Under the pieces are notes generated by a model, which ran no database searches, was not told the DNA's origin, and saw nothing but the letters and a program-made list of their open reading frames with translations. DNA of 64,000 bases from Clostridium carboxidivorans P7 (GTDB taxonomy: Bacteria; Bacillota; Clostridia; Clostridiales; Clostridiaceae): positions 1,364,001 to 1,428,000 of the forward strand of contig NZ_CP011803.1 in NCBI RefSeq assembly GCF_001038625.1. The letters are read 5' to 3'. Of the stretch, positions 32,971 to 42,403 are shown piece by piece. Every line of letters begins with the position of its first letter. Within the stretch, counting starts at the first letter, position 1. The position numbers were made by a program, and so were the translations under genes.

Positions 32971-34959
32971 ATGAAAAAGGTTCAAAGTAAATTAACATTA
33001 CAAATTTTTTTATTGGTTTTAATAATATGTGGAGTTCTAAGTTTTGGAACTTATTATATTTCATCAAGTTCATTAAATGAAACTGTAAAAACAAACTTAA
33101 TAGAAAGGACTGATGATGTTTCTAAGCTTTTATCAAATTATATGAAAAATGAACAAACTGCACTAAATGGGCTTGTAGCTTTAAATGAAGTAAAGTCAGG
33201 AAATTGGGAAATTCAAAAACCTATATTAATAGAGGAAAGTAAAAAATTTGGTTTTGAAAAATTAGGGATAGTAGATTTAAACGGAAAAGCGCATACCACT
33301 TTAAATGACAATGAACTAGATGTATCAAAGATAGAATATGTAAAAAAAGCTCTTAATGGTGAAACAGGTTTTTCTGATGCTACGAAAAGTAAAGTAAACG
33401 GATCACTCATTATGGATGCATATGCTCCAATAAAAGGAAGTGATGGCAAAACTATAGGTGCCATGATTGGAACATTAGATGTGCAAAAGGTGAGTACTTT
33501 TTTACAAGGAATGAAATTTTCTAATTCAGTATATCCTTATGTGATAAATAAAGAAGGAACAGTAATTTTACATAAAGATATAGAGGTAGTAAAAAAAGAG
33601 GATAATTCTATTAAAAATGCTGAAAAAGACTCTAGTTATAAAGAACTAGGTAATTACATCAAAAAAGTAATCACTGGTGAAACTGGATATGGAGAATATA
33701 AATACAAGGGGCTAGAAAAAATTATTTCTTATGCTCCTGTAAGTGGATTAAATTGGTTTATAGTGGTAGAAGCTGATAAATCAGTATTATTTAATTCCAT
33801 ACAGCACTTAAAATTAATGGCACTCATTGCTACCATAATTTTTATATTGGTAGGATTAATTTTTGGATTATTTATAGCTAAATCCATAACAAAGCCTTTA
33901 CTAAAAATTAGAAATTTAGCAGAAAGGCTTTCACAATATGATTTTTCAAATGAAACGCACATGTTAAGAAAAGATGAATTTGGAGAAACTGCAGCAGCTC
34001 TTAATACTGCTCAGGAAAATATAAAAATATTAATTAAAAAGATTATGGACGGAGCACAGGATATGAGCGCTGCTAGTGAAGAATTATCTGCAACTTCTGA
34101 AGAACTTGCTTCAAGATTTGAACATATAAATATGTCAACTGAAGATATAGTAAAAATAGCCCAAAAAGCTAACTCATCAACAGGAAATGTTACAGTTTCT
34201 ATAGAAGAAATAGATTCCAGTATAATGAAACTTTCAAATAAAGCAATGGATGGAAGTAATAATTCAAATGAATCTAAAGATAGAGCTATTTCAGTACAAA
34301 AAAATGCTAAGAATGCTATATCTGAAAGTAGAAATATTTATAAAGATAAAGAGGAAAAGATTTTAAAAGCTATAGAATCAGCAAAAGTTGTAGGAGAAGT
34401 AAAGACAATGGCAGATGCAATAGCAAGCATTTCTGAGCAAACTAATCTATTAGCATTGAATGCAGCAATAGAAGCAGCAAGAGCAGGAGAGCATGGTAAA
34501 GGTTTTGCTGTAGTTGCTGAAGAGGTAAGAAGTTTAGCTGAACAAACTTCAGAAACCGTTTATACGATACAGGATACTATAGAAAAGGTACAAGAAGCAT
34601 TTAAAAATCTTGCTGATAATGGCAGTGAGTTGTTAAAATTTATTGATGAAAATGTAAATAAACAATTTGACTCATATTTAAATACAGGAGAACAATATTA
34701 TAAGGATTCAGAATATGTGTCAGGAATGGCTGAGGATTTATCATCCATGGCTCAGCAGATTACAGCATCAGTAAATCAGGTAACCAATTCAATTCAAAGT
34801 ATGGCAGAGGATTCAGAAAAATCATCTGCAAGTACAAATGAAATAAAAGATAGTATACAGGATGCATCACTTGCTATGGAACAGATAGCTAAAACAGCAC
34901 AAAGTCAAGCTCAATTAGCACAGGAACTTAGTGGAATAGTTCATAAATTTAAAATATAA
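32971..34959 (+). CDS. methyl-accepting chemotaxis protein
   Basis: A 662-residue transmembrane chemoreceptor. TM1 is around residues 8-30. An extracytoplasmic dCache-like sensor lies at about residues 35-270, with TM2 ([22 protein letters not shown]) next and a HAMP domain after it. The cytoplasmic signalling hairpin contains [39 protein letters not shown] (key stretch only). No pentapeptide CheR tether is visible. The start at 32971 follows GGGAGG. The ligand is unknown. It is preceded by an AT-rich gap without genes. Confidence 0.94.
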   Translation: MKKVQSKLTLQIFLLVLIICGVLSFGTYYISSSSLNETVKTNLIERTDDVSKLLSNYMKNEQTALNGLVALNEVKSGNWEIQKPILIEESKKFGFEKLGIVDLNGKAHTTLNDNELDVSKIEYVKKALNGETGFSDATKSKVNGSLIMDAYAPIKGSDGKTIGAMIGTLDVQKVSTFLQGMKFSNSVYPYVINKEGTVILHKDIEVVKKEDNSIKNAEKDSSYKELGNYIKKVITGETGYGEYKYKGLEKIISYAPVSGLNWFIVVEADKSVLFNSIQHLKLMALIATIIFILVGLIFGLFIAKSITKPLLKIRNLAERLSQYDFSNETHMLRKDEFGETAAALNTAQENIKILIKKIMDGAQDMSAASEELSATSEELASRFEHINMSTEDIVKIAQKANSSTGNVTVSIEEIDSSIMKLSNKAMDGSNNSNESKDRAISVQKNAKNAISESRNIYKDKEEKILKAIESAKVVGEVKTMADAIASISEQTNLLALNAAIEAARAGEHGKGFAVVAEEVRSLAEQTSETVYTIQDTIEKVQEAFKNLADNGSELLKFIDENVNKQFDSYLNTGEQYYKDSEYVSGMAEDLSSMAQQITASVNQVTNSIQSMAEDSEKSSASTNEIKDSIQDASLAMEQIAKTAQSQAQLAQELSGIVHKFKI

Positions 34960-35013
34960 CTAGATTTTTTAAATAATCATCAAAATTTAAAATAAGGCAG
35001 GTGAAAACTGGAG

Positions 35014-35075
35014 TTAGGCATATGGCGAAAATATGTCTTAGTCAGTAAATTTTATTGTAAATGTAGAATTACTGA
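35014..35075 (+). other. candidate structured leader before dapB-like gene
   Basis: Two hairpins: TTAGGCATAT/ATATGTCTTA (35014-35041) and AGTAAATT/AATTACTG (35045-35075), directly before a start codon that has no Shine-Dalgarno. No known riboswitch consensus fits. Low confidence. Confidence 0.3.
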
Positions 35076-35095
35076 TTTATGATCCAGATAAATGT

Positions 35096-35893
35096 ATGAA
35101 TGTAATTATAACAGGACCAAAGGGTAAAATGGGAAAACTTATTGTAAAAATAGCTAATGAAATGAATGAACTTAATATTGTAGGAGCTTTAGCACCAAAA
35201 GGAAGAGATTATATTGGAAAGGATGTGGGATTGGTTTCTTCCATAGGAATTGAAGTAGGAGCAGTTGTGGTAGATAATATTGAAAGTATCATAAATAAAA
35301 CTGATGTAATCATTGACTATACTACACCAGAAAGTTCTATGAGTATAATGGAAAAAGCACTTGAATATAAAAAAGCAGTGGTTTGCGGCACTACTGGATT
35401 TTCTAAAGAACAGTATGATAGAATTGTAGAAATTTCAAAGAGCATTCCTGTGGTTTTTGCAGCCAATACATCTATGGTTGTAAATCTTATGTATAAGCTT
35501 TTAAAAATTTCAGCAGAAACTATAGGAAAAATGTCTGATATAGAAATAGTAGAAATGCATGATAGGTATAAAAAGGATGCTCCTAGTGGAACTTCTAAGG
35601 AAATGGGAGAAATTATAGCAGAAGCATTAGGTGAAAATTTAAGTGATATAGCTGTATTTGGAAGAGAAGGAGAAGGTGCTAGAAAAGAAGGTACAATAGG
35701 TTATCATTCTTTAAGAGCAGGGGATATATCCAGCAGTCATACAGTTATGTTTGGACTAATGGGAGAAAGATTGGAAATTACTCATCATGCACATAATTGG
35801 GAGTGTTTTGCAAATGGTGCTTGTAAAGCTGCATTGTTTTTAGAAGAAAAGACACCAGGGCTTTACACAGTTAAAGATGTACTAGGGTTATAG
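35096..35893 (+). CDS. dapB: DapB-like 4-hydroxy-tetrahydrodipicolinate reductase paralogue
   Basis: A 265-residue reductase. The nucleotide-binding N-terminus is IITGPKGKMGKLIVKIAN; the middle is ADTSMVVNLMYKLL-like NTSMVVNLMYKL, then the substrate block EMHDRYKKDAPSGTSKEMGEI and the C-terminal FANGACKAALFLEEKTPGLYTVKDVLGL. Two deviations from DapB are visible: the HHxxKxDAPSGTA motif has HD instead of HH, and the GRMGR motif reads GKMGK. It may therefore be a lysine-pathway paralogue with different substrate. No ribosome site precedes the ATG, so the start is uncertain. Confidence 0.8.
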   Translation: MNVIITGPKGKMGKLIVKIANEMNELNIVGALAPKGRDYIGKDVGLVSSIGIEVGAVVVDNIESIINKTDVIIDYTTPESSMSIMEKALEYKKAVVCGTTGFSKEQYDRIVEISKSIPVVFAANTSMVVNLMYKLLKISAETIGKMSDIEIVEMHDRYKKDAPSGTSKEMGEIIAEALGENLSDIAVFGREGEGARKEGTIGYHSLRAGDISSSHTVMFGLMGERLEITHHAHNWECFANGACKAALFLEEKTPGLYTVKDVLGL

Positions 35894-35956
35894 TGATTTT
35901 CAATAAATATATTTAGAAAAACTAATGAACATAATTTTTATAAAGTTTAAAATAAA

Positions 35957-35997
35957 GGGGATAGTACTAAAAATCATAATACTATCCCATTTTTTTA
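35957..35997. terminator. terminator between dapB-like gene and the response regulator
   Basis: GGGATAGTA / TACTATCCC stem with 13-nt loop and ATTTTTTT tail; convergent genes. Confidence 0.85.
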
Positions 35998-36014
35998 TTG
36001 ATATATAAAATGGA

Positions 36015-36776
36015 CTAAGAAATATCCAAGTTTATAGAGCTTTTTCTCTTCATGACTCTATATTTGTGAGGAGATATTCCTTCATATTTTATAAAAACCT
36101 TAGTGAAGTAAGCAGGGTCTATATATCCAATATCCATAGATATTCTACTTACACTTTTATCAGTAGATGCTAGTAATTTTTTTCCTTCTTTTATTCGTAC
36201 TTTTGATACATACTCTGTGAATTTTATTCCTGTATTATTCTTGAAATATCTACTAAAATATTGAGGATTTAAATGTACGTGATCTGATACTGATTCAAGA
36301 CTTATGTCTTTATTAAAATTTTTATTTATATATTCTAGGGCTTCATGAATAGAGTCTTTTGTATAATTTACTTCTTTTGAAGTTTGTGAATTTATTTTTT
36401 CTCTTTGCAATAGTGATATGACTTTGCTAATGGATTCATTCAATTCTTCTGGTTTTATTGGTTTTAATATATAATCAACTACACCAAGCTTAATAGCATT
36501 TTGTGCAAAATTAAAATTATCAAAGGCTGTTAAAATAATGGTCTTTATATTGGGGTTAAATTGCATAATTACTTGCTGTGCTTATAAACCATTTTTTTCT
36601 GGCATTTTAATATCCATGATAATTATATCGGGATCATGTTTTTTTGCGAGTAATATAGCTTCTTCACCATTAGTAGCATCTCCTATTACTTTTATATTGG
36701 AAAAACTTTTCTTTAGCATAAATCGAATAACCTTACGTTCGAAAGCTTCATCATCAACAATTAACAGCTTATACAT
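36015..36776 (-). pseudogene. AraC-type response regulator with in-frame stop (Pdu regulator)
   Basis: The frame from 36776 to 36015 encodes a receiver domain (LLIVDDEAFERKVIRFMLKKS, IIIMDIKMPEKNGL) and an AraC helix-turn-helix pair (IRISMDIGYIDPAYFTKVFIKYEGISPHKYR), the classic PocR/PduR partner layout. One TAA (36582-36584) interrupts it after KNGL; the same frame continues AQQVIMQFNPNIKTIILTAF directly. So it is a single nonsense change, likely GAA to TAA. The second half begins with an ATG at 36566 and might be re-initiated. Partner of the sensor kinase immediately upstream. Sequencing error cannot be excluded. Confidence 0.8.
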
Positions 36777-36800
36777 GATTTATACACCTCCTAAAAAGTT

Positions 36801-38012
36801 TTAGTCGACAAGTGGAAATTTAATGTATACAGTTGTACTTATATTAGGAATACTTTCAATTTTAATACCAAATTCAGGTCCAAAATAATATATTAACCTA
36901 TCATGAACAAGTTTGATTCCAATGCCTCCATTAATAGTAGTGGAATTGAGTTTGTCATTTATGATGCTTAACTTTTCATTGCTTATGCCTACTCCATTAT
37001 CAATTACTTTAATTTCTATAAATTTATCAGGAAGCATTTTACCGTGTATTTCAATTTTTACTGGATCTTTTTTAGGCTCTAAACCATGTATTATGGCATT
37101 TTCAATAATAGGTTGTAAAGTCATTGATGGAATTTTATATTTGAATATTTCCTGTGGAATTTTTATATCATAATTAAGCTTGTCACTATATCTGGTTTTT
37201 TGAATAAATAAATATTTTTTTATGTTTTCCAATTCAGTTTCTATTTCAACCATATCTTTTGAGCTTTTAATACTATACCTCAATATATCTGAAAGAGAAT
37301 ATATTAAATTAGCAGTTTCATTACAGCTTTCCATAAGTGCCATTCCAGCAATTGTATTTAAAGTATTGAACAAAAAGTGAGGATCAAGTTGAGATTGAAT
37401 GGATTTAATTTGAGTATCTTTAGCCAGCTGTTGAAATTTCATTTTTTCTTCAGTTTCCTTTAATAGTTCAGTGTGAGTTATATTGGCAACTCCCATTTTT
37501 GCAATTAAGTTTGTACATAAAGAAAGAAAATCAGCAGATGCTATTATTCTATTATATTTTATAGATTTTACTTGTTTTAATGCAGCTTCAAGCTTATCAA
37601 TAGGGAGTTCCAATTCTTTAGATAGTCTTTGCAAATCAACAGCTTCTTTATTATCCTTGTCCTTAACAGCAACTTGACCAAAAAGCATTGAACCAAATTC
37701 AATATCGTTTACAACAATTGGTGCACATAAATCTGTAAGTCCAGCATGACAAGTATAAATTGCGGGATTCTTTTGCAAAGTTGAATGCAAACCACCTTTA
37801 GCATCACAGTTCATACAACGCCTATAACCTTCTTTAGAAGTTCTTATTAAATTGCAAAATTTTGAGAAGCTGCTGGGCTTCGTTATAGGAGTACCAGTTT
37901 TATCAACTGTTATAGAAGCCATATTTGTCATTTCAGAAAATTTATCTTGAATACTTTGTAGAGACGATATGTCGATAATTTCATCTAATGTATACTTATT
38001 TAAGTTACTCAT
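36801..38012 (-). CDS. PocR-domain sensor histidine kinase
   Basis: A 403-residue sensor. An N-terminal PocR ligand-binding domain (about residues 10-170, with CNLIRTSKEGYRRCMNCDAKGG and YTCHAGLTDLCAPI) is followed by a coiled linker. The LytS-like kinase core carries QLDPHFLFNTLNTIAGMALM (phospho-accepting His) and an HATPase with IDNGVGISNEK and GGIGIKLVHDRL. PocR domains sense propanediol-type ligands. It stands next to the response regulator and divergent from pduA, so it is predicted to activate the pdu operon. Confidence 0.9.
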   Translation of the reverse strand: MSNLNKYTLDEIIDISSLQSIQDKFSEMTNMASITVDKTGTPITKPSSFSKFCNLIRTSKEGYRRCMNCDAKGGLHSTLQKNPAIYTCHAGLTDLCAPIVVNDIEFGSMLFGQVAVKDKDNKEAVDLQRLSKELELPIDKLEAALKQVKSIKYNRIIASADFLSLCTNLIAKMGVANITHTELLKETEEKMKFQQLAKDTQIKSIQSQLDPHFLFNTLNTIAGMALMESCNETANLIYSLSDILRYSIKSSKDMVEIETELENIKKYLFIQKTRYSDKLNYDIKIPQEIFKYKIPSMTLQPIIENAIIHGLEPKKDPVKIEIHGKMLPDKFIEIKVIDNGVGISNEKLSIINDKLNSTTINGGIGIKLVHDRLIYYFGPEFGIKIESIPNISTTVYIKFPLVD

Positions 38013-38311
38013 AAAAACACCTCATAAGTTAGAATTGCAAAAAAACTTATTATATAGATTTTATTATACTTATAAATGCATACAAAAAGCAATTAGCAAT
38101 TAGTATTAATTAGGAAAAATATTATTTTTTTGGAGTGATTATATTAGCTGATGTCGAAAAAATACATAAGCAGGTACAAAAAGTACAATTTCAAGAAGTT
38201 GATTTTGACAATAAAGTAGTCTAAATATTATAAAAATTGTTGAGTGTATTAATATAAAATATAACCATAACAACAAATAAAATTATTTTAATATTTTTAG
38301 GAGGTATATTT
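38013..38311. other. divergent promoter region of the sensor kinase and pdu operon
   Basis: A 299-bp gap with the promoter and activator-binding region of the pdu operon. It contains a weak 29-codon frame (38135-38224) preceded by GGAG but without a recognisable product. AGGAGG precedes pduA at 38301. No terminator seen. Confidence 0.55.
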
Positions 38312-38593
38312 ATGGGACAAGAAGCATTGGGAATGATAGAAACAAAAGGTTTAGTTGCAGCAATTGAAGCTGCTGATTCAATGGTTAAAGCTGCAAACGT
38401 TGCATTAGTAGGATATGAAAAAATAGGATCAGGGCTTGTAACTGTTATGGTTAGAGGAGATGTAGGAGCAGTAAAAGCAGCTACTGACGCAGGTGCTGCA
38501 TCAGCTAAGAGAATTGGCGAAGTTGTATCTATACACGTTATTCCAAGACCACATACAGATGTAGAAAAAATATTACCTAAATTATCTGAATAG
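38312..38593 (+). CDS. pduA: BMC-H microcompartment shell protein PduA/PduJ
   Basis: A 93-residue hexameric BMC-domain protein. [51 protein letters not shown] carries the canonical motifs; the pore loop has GSG. This paralogue gives metabolite-permeable hexamers and matches PduA/PduJ. AGGAGG ribosome site. First gene of the operon, followed 22 bp later by pduB. Confidence 0.95.
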   Translation: MGQEALGMIETKGLVAAIEAADSMVKAANVALVGYEKIGSGLVTVMVRGDVGAVKAATDAGAASAKRIGEVVSIHVIPRPHTDVEKILPKLSE

Positions 38594-38615
38594 AAAAGAT
38601 GCGAGGTAAAAGTTT

Positions 38616-39500
38616 ATGGATAACGCGTTGATTGAAAAGGTTTTATTGGAATTAGGGAATAGGATAAATTTGCAGAGTTTAGATAAAGAACAAATGAGTA
38701 AAATTATTGAAAGTGCAGCACAAAAGATACTTGATAAAGAAGCTGTACAAGTAAATGAAAAAGAAAATGTGGTAGAAGAAAAAAGGGAGGTATTATCTAT
38801 GAGTGCACCATCAGCAATAACGGAATTTGTAGGAACAACAGAATTGGGAGATACCATTGGTTTAGTTATAGCTAATGTAGATTATTTTCTTCATGAAAAA
38901 ATGGGATTAGATAAAAAATATCGTTCTATAGGAATAATTAGTGCAAGAACAGGGGCTGGTCCTCATATTATGGCAGCAGATGAAGCTGTAAAAGCTACTA
39001 ATACAGAAGTAGTAACTATCGAAATGGCAAGAGATACAAAGGGCGGAGCTGGACATGGTTCATTAATAATCCTAGCTGCAGAAGATGTATCTGATGCAAG
39101 AAGAGCAGTAGAAGTTGCTCTTAAAGAATTAGACAGAACTTTTGGAGATGTTTATGGAAATGATGCTGGACATATAGAACTTCAATATACAGCAAGAGCA
39201 AGCTTGGCATTAGAAAAAGCATTTGGCGCTCCACTTGGAAAGGCTTTTGGAGTAATTGTTGGTGCTCCAGCAGGTATTGGTGTAGTAATGGCAGATACAG
39301 CTATGAAAACTGCAAATGTTGAAATGGTAACTTACGCTAGTCCAGGAGCAGGTACAGCACATTCAAATGAAGTTATAATAACAATTACAGGAGATTCAGG
39401 TGCTGTTAGGCAGTCAGTAATTGCAGCTAGAGAAGTTGGTATATCCTTATTAGGAAATATGGGAGATGAACCTAAGTCAACTACTCAACCATATATTTAA
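38616..39500 (+). CDS. pduB: BMC-T shell protein PduB
   Basis: A 294-residue tandem-BMC trimer. Residues 1-60 are a charged extension with an amphipathic helix (LIEKVLLELGNRINLQSL) that likely anchors cargo, followed by the two BMC repeats (TEFVGTTELGDTIGLVIANVD and AFGVIVGAPAGIGVVMADTAMKT). An internal GGGAGG and ATG at 38799 in frame can produce the shorter PduB' form, as known in Salmonella. Structural role at the shell facets. Confidence 0.93.
   Translation: MDNALIEKVLLELGNRINLQSLDKEQMSKIIESAAQKILDKEAVQVNEKENVVEEKREVLSMSAPSAITEFVGTTELGDTIGLVIANVDYFLHEKMGLDKKYRSIGIISARTGAGPHIMAADEAVKATNTEVVTIEMARDTKGGAGHGSLIILAAEDVSDARRAVEVALKELDRTFGDVYGNDAGHIELQYTARASLALEKAFGAPLGKAFGVIVGAPAGIGVVMADTAMKTANVEMVTYASPGAGTAHSNEVIITITGDSGAVRQSVIAAREVGISLLGNMGDEPKSTTQPYI
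38785..38801 (+). promoter_or_regulatory. internal ribosome site and start for PduB'
   Basis: GGGAGG (38785-38790) precedes an in-frame ATG (38799-38801) by 8 nt, at the boundary between the N-terminal extension and the BMC domains. Confidence 0.8.
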
Positions 39501-39518
39501 CAGGGGGTGATGTTATAA

Positions 39519-41183
39519 ATGAAAAGATCTAAAAGATTTGAAATATTAGAAAACAGACCAGTTCATAATGATGGATTCGTTAAAGAATGGCCAGAAGTAG
39601 GGCTTATAGCTATAGGAAGTCCAAGTGATCCAATTCCAAGTATTAAAGTGGAAAATGGAAAAATAGTTGAAATGGATGGAAAAAAGAGAGAAGATTTTGA
39701 CTTTATTGATAGTTTCTTAGCTAATCATGCTATTAATATAGAAAATGCTGAAAAGGCTATGGCAATGGATTCTTTATCCATAGCTAGAATGTTAACAGAT
39801 ATAAATGTTTCAAGAGATGAAATAATTAAAATAACTACTGCTTTAACACCTGCAAAGCTTGTTGAAGTAGTTGACAAATTAAATGTAGTTGAAATGATGA
39901 TGGCTGTTCAAAAAATGAGAGCTAGAAGAACTCCATCAAATCAATGTCACGTTACTAACTTACGTGATAATCCAGTTCAAATTGCCGCAGATGCTGCTGA
40001 ATCAGCTTTAAGAGGCTTTGATGAAATGGAAACAACAGTAGGTATAGTAAGATATGCTCCTTTTAATGCTTTATCACTTTTAGTAGGGGGACAGGTTGGT
40101 AGACCAGGAATATTAACTCAATGTTCATTAGAAGAAGCTACAGAACTTAAGTTAGGTATGCTTGGATATACTGCTTATGCAGAAACTATATCTGTTTATG
40201 GAACTGAGGACGTGTTTGTTGATGGTGATGATACTCCTTATTCAAAAGCATTCTTGGCATCAGCTTATGCATCTCGTGGTCTTAAGATGAGATTTACATC
40301 TGGTACTGGATCAGAAGTTCAAATGGGATATGCAGAAGGAAAATCTATGCTTTACTTAGAAGCAAGATGCATAATGATAACTAAAGGTGCAGGATCTCAA
40401 GGATTACAAAATGGTTCAGTTAGCTGTATAGGTGTTCCAGCAGCAGTACCAGGCGGAATAAGAGCCGTACTTGGAGAAAATCTTATCACTACAATGTTAG
40501 ATTTGGAAGTTGCTTCAAGTAATGACCAGACATTCACTCATTCTGATATAAGAAGAACTGCAAGAACTATGATGCAATTCTTACCAGGAACTGACTTTAT
40601 ATGTTCAGGATACAGCTGTACACCAAACTATGATAACATGTTTGCTGGTTCAAACTGGGATGCTGAAGACTATGATGATTGGGTAATCATGGAAAGAGAC
40701 TTAAAAATTGATGCAGGTCTTGTTCCAGTTAAAGAAGAAGATGTAGTAGCTATTAGAAATAAGGCAGCAAAAGCAATTCAAGCAGTATTTAGAGAATTAG
40801 GCTTACCTGCTATTACTGATGAGGAAGTTGAAGCAGCAACTTATGCTCATGGTAGTAAAGATATGCCAGCTAGAAATGTTGTAGAGGATTTAAAAGCAGC
40901 TCAAGAGTTATTAACTCGTGGAGTAACAGGACTTGATATCGTTAAAGCTCTTCACAAAGGTGGATTCCAAGAAATTTCTGAAAGACTTCTTAATCTGTTG
41001 AAACAAAGAATAGTAGGAGACTACCTTCATGCATCAGCTATTTTTGATGAAAATTACAATGTTATAAGTGCAGTTAATGATATTAATGATTACATGGGAC
41101 CTGGAACAGGATATAGACTTGAAGGCGAAAAATGGGAAAAAATTAAAAATATAACTAACGCTTTAGATCCTGATAAAATGTAG
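39519..41183 (+). CDS. pduC: B12-dependent diol/glycerol dehydratase large subunit
   Basis: A 554-residue TIM-barrel subunit of the adenosylcobalamin-dependent dehydratase that converts 1,2-propanediol to propionaldehyde (or glycerol to 3-hydroxypropionaldehyde). It starts RSKRFEILENRPVHNDGFVKEWPEVGLIA and has the NQCHVTNLRDNPVQIAADAAE block, SGTGSEVQMGYAEGKSMLYLEARC and GSQGLQNGSVSCIG. Full length compared with 554 in Salmonella. Encoded with the medium and small subunits directly after. Substrate preference cannot be read from sequence by eye. Confidence 0.95.
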   Translation: MKRSKRFEILENRPVHNDGFVKEWPEVGLIAIGSPSDPIPSIKVENGKIVEMDGKKREDFDFIDSFLANHAINIENAEKAMAMDSLSIARMLTDINVSRDEIIKITTALTPAKLVEVVDKLNVVEMMMAVQKMRARRTPSNQCHVTNLRDNPVQIAADAAESALRGFDEMETTVGIVRYAPFNALSLLVGGQVGRPGILTQCSLEEATELKLGMLGYTAYAETISVYGTEDVFVDGDDTPYSKAFLASAYASRGLKMRFTSGTGSEVQMGYAEGKSMLYLEARCIMITKGAGSQGLQNGSVSCIGVPAAVPGGIRAVLGENLITTMLDLEVASSNDQTFTHSDIRRTARTMMQFLPGTDFICSGYSCTPNYDNMFAGSNWDAEDYDDWVIMERDLKIDAGLVPVKEEDVVAIRNKAAKAIQAVFRELGLPAITDEEVEAATYAHGSKDMPARNVVEDLKAAQELLTRGVTGLDIVKALHKGGFQEISERLLNLLKQRIVGDYLHASAIFDENYNVISAVNDINDYMGPGTGYRLEGEKWEKIKNITNALDPDKM

Positions 41184-41198
41184 GGGAGTGATTTATAT

Positions 41199-41867
41199 AT
41201 GGTAAATTCAGTATCTAATGAAGAACTAATAGAGCTAATAACCAAACAGGTTTTAAGTAAATTAACAGAAGGTATAAGTTCAAATAGTGTTAAATCTAGC
41301 ACTGTACCTGCAAGAGTCGGTAAGATGAGATTAGAGGAAGTTGGTACAGCTGAAATTGGAAAAAGAAGCGATGAGGTTGTTATAGCATTAGGTGCAGCTT
41401 TTGGAAAAACTCAAACTGAAACTATAGTTGGAATACCTCATGATGAAGTATTAAGAGAAATTTTAGCAGGTATAGAAGAAGAAGGAATTACTCCAAGAGT
41501 AGTAAGAGCTTTACGTACATCAGATGTATCTTTTATGGCTAATGATGCTGCTAAAATAAGTGGATCAGGTATAGGCATAGGAATACAATCTAAGGGAACT
41601 ACAGTTATACATCAAAAAGATTTACAACCATTAAATAACCTTGAATTATTTTCACAAGCACCATTAATAGATAGAGAAACTTTCAGAGCTATAGGTAAAA
41701 ATGCTGCTAAATATGCTAAGGGAGAATCACCAGACCCAGTTCCAGTTAGAAATGATCAAATGGCAAGACCAAAATATCAGGCTAAAGCAGCAATACTCCA
41801 TATAAAAGAAACAGAACATGTAGTACCACATGCTAAGCCTATAGAATTAAAAGTAATTTTCGAATAG
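41199..41867 (+). CDS. pduD: diol dehydratase medium subunit
   Basis: A 222-residue subunit. It has an N-terminal helical extension with a predicted encapsulation helix ([18 protein letters not shown]), then [49 protein letters not shown] and the conserved [23 protein letters not shown] block that forms part of the cobalamin-binding site. Spacing to pduC is 15 bp, and pduE follows 10 bp later. Confidence 0.94.
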   Translation: MVNSVSNEELIELITKQVLSKLTEGISSNSVKSSTVPARVGKMRLEEVGTAEIGKRSDEVVIALGAAFGKTQTETIVGIPHDEVLREILAGIEEEGITPRVVRALRTSDVSFMANDAAKISGSGIGIGIQSKGTTVIHQKDLQPLNNLELFSQAPLIDRETFRAIGKNAAKYAKGESPDPVPVRNDQMARPKYQAKAAILHIKETEHVVPHAKPIELKVIFE

Positions 41868-41877
41868 GGGTGAAGTT

Positions 41878-42390
41878 ATGGAAAATAACGCTTTATTAGA
41901 ACAAATAATCAATGAAGTTTTAAAAAATATGACAACTAGCGGAGATAAGTCTGCAGAAAAATGCGAAAAAAATTCCTCTGGAAGCTTGACTAAAAATGAT
42001 TATCCTTTAGCTCAAAAGAGAAGCGATTTAATAAGAACTAAAAGTGGTAAAACCTTAAATGATATAAATATTGAAAGTGTATTAAATGGAAGTGTATCTG
42101 CAGAAGATATAAAAATAACTCCAGAAGTTCTTATATATCAAGCTGAAATAGCAGAATCTATAGGAAGACATGCATTTGCAAAAAATCTTAGAAGAGCTGC
42201 AGAGTTAACAGCAGTTCCAGATGATAGAGTTCTTGAAATCTATAATGCATTAAGACCTTATAGATCAACAAAGCAGGAATTACTTGATATAGCAGATGAA
42301 TTAGAAAATAAATATAATGCAAAAATAAGTGCTGCACTTGTTAGAGAAGCTTGTGAAGTATATGAAAAGAGAAATAGACTAAAAGTTTAG
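41878..42390 (+). CDS. pduE: diol dehydratase small subunit
   Basis: A 170-residue gamma subunit. A short N-terminal extension rich in polar residues is followed by YPLAQKRSDLIRTKSGKTLNDINIESVLNGSV, the YQAEIAESIGRHAFAKNLRRAAELT segment and RPYRSTKQELLDIADELENKY, all typical. It completes the (alpha-beta-gamma)2 enzyme. GGGGTGA-type ribosome site. Confidence 0.94.
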   Translation: MENNALLEQIINEVLKNMTTSGDKSAEKCEKNSSGSLTKNDYPLAQKRSDLIRTKSGKTLNDINIESVLNGSVSAEDIKITPEVLIYQAEIAESIGRHAFAKNLRRAAELTAVPDDRVLEIYNALRPYRSTKQELLDIADELENKYNAKISAALVREACEVYEKRNRLKV

Positions 42391-42403
42391 GTAGGTGATA
42401 CAA

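Noticed and set aside
35014-35075. Lysine riboswitch before the DapB-like gene
   Set aside because: The span is far too short and lacks the conserved lysine-riboswitch core; reported only as an unclassified structured leader.
38135-38224. 29-codon frame before pduA with GGAG upstream
   Set aside because: Too short, no homology pattern seen and a start is unclear; kept as part of the promoter region.
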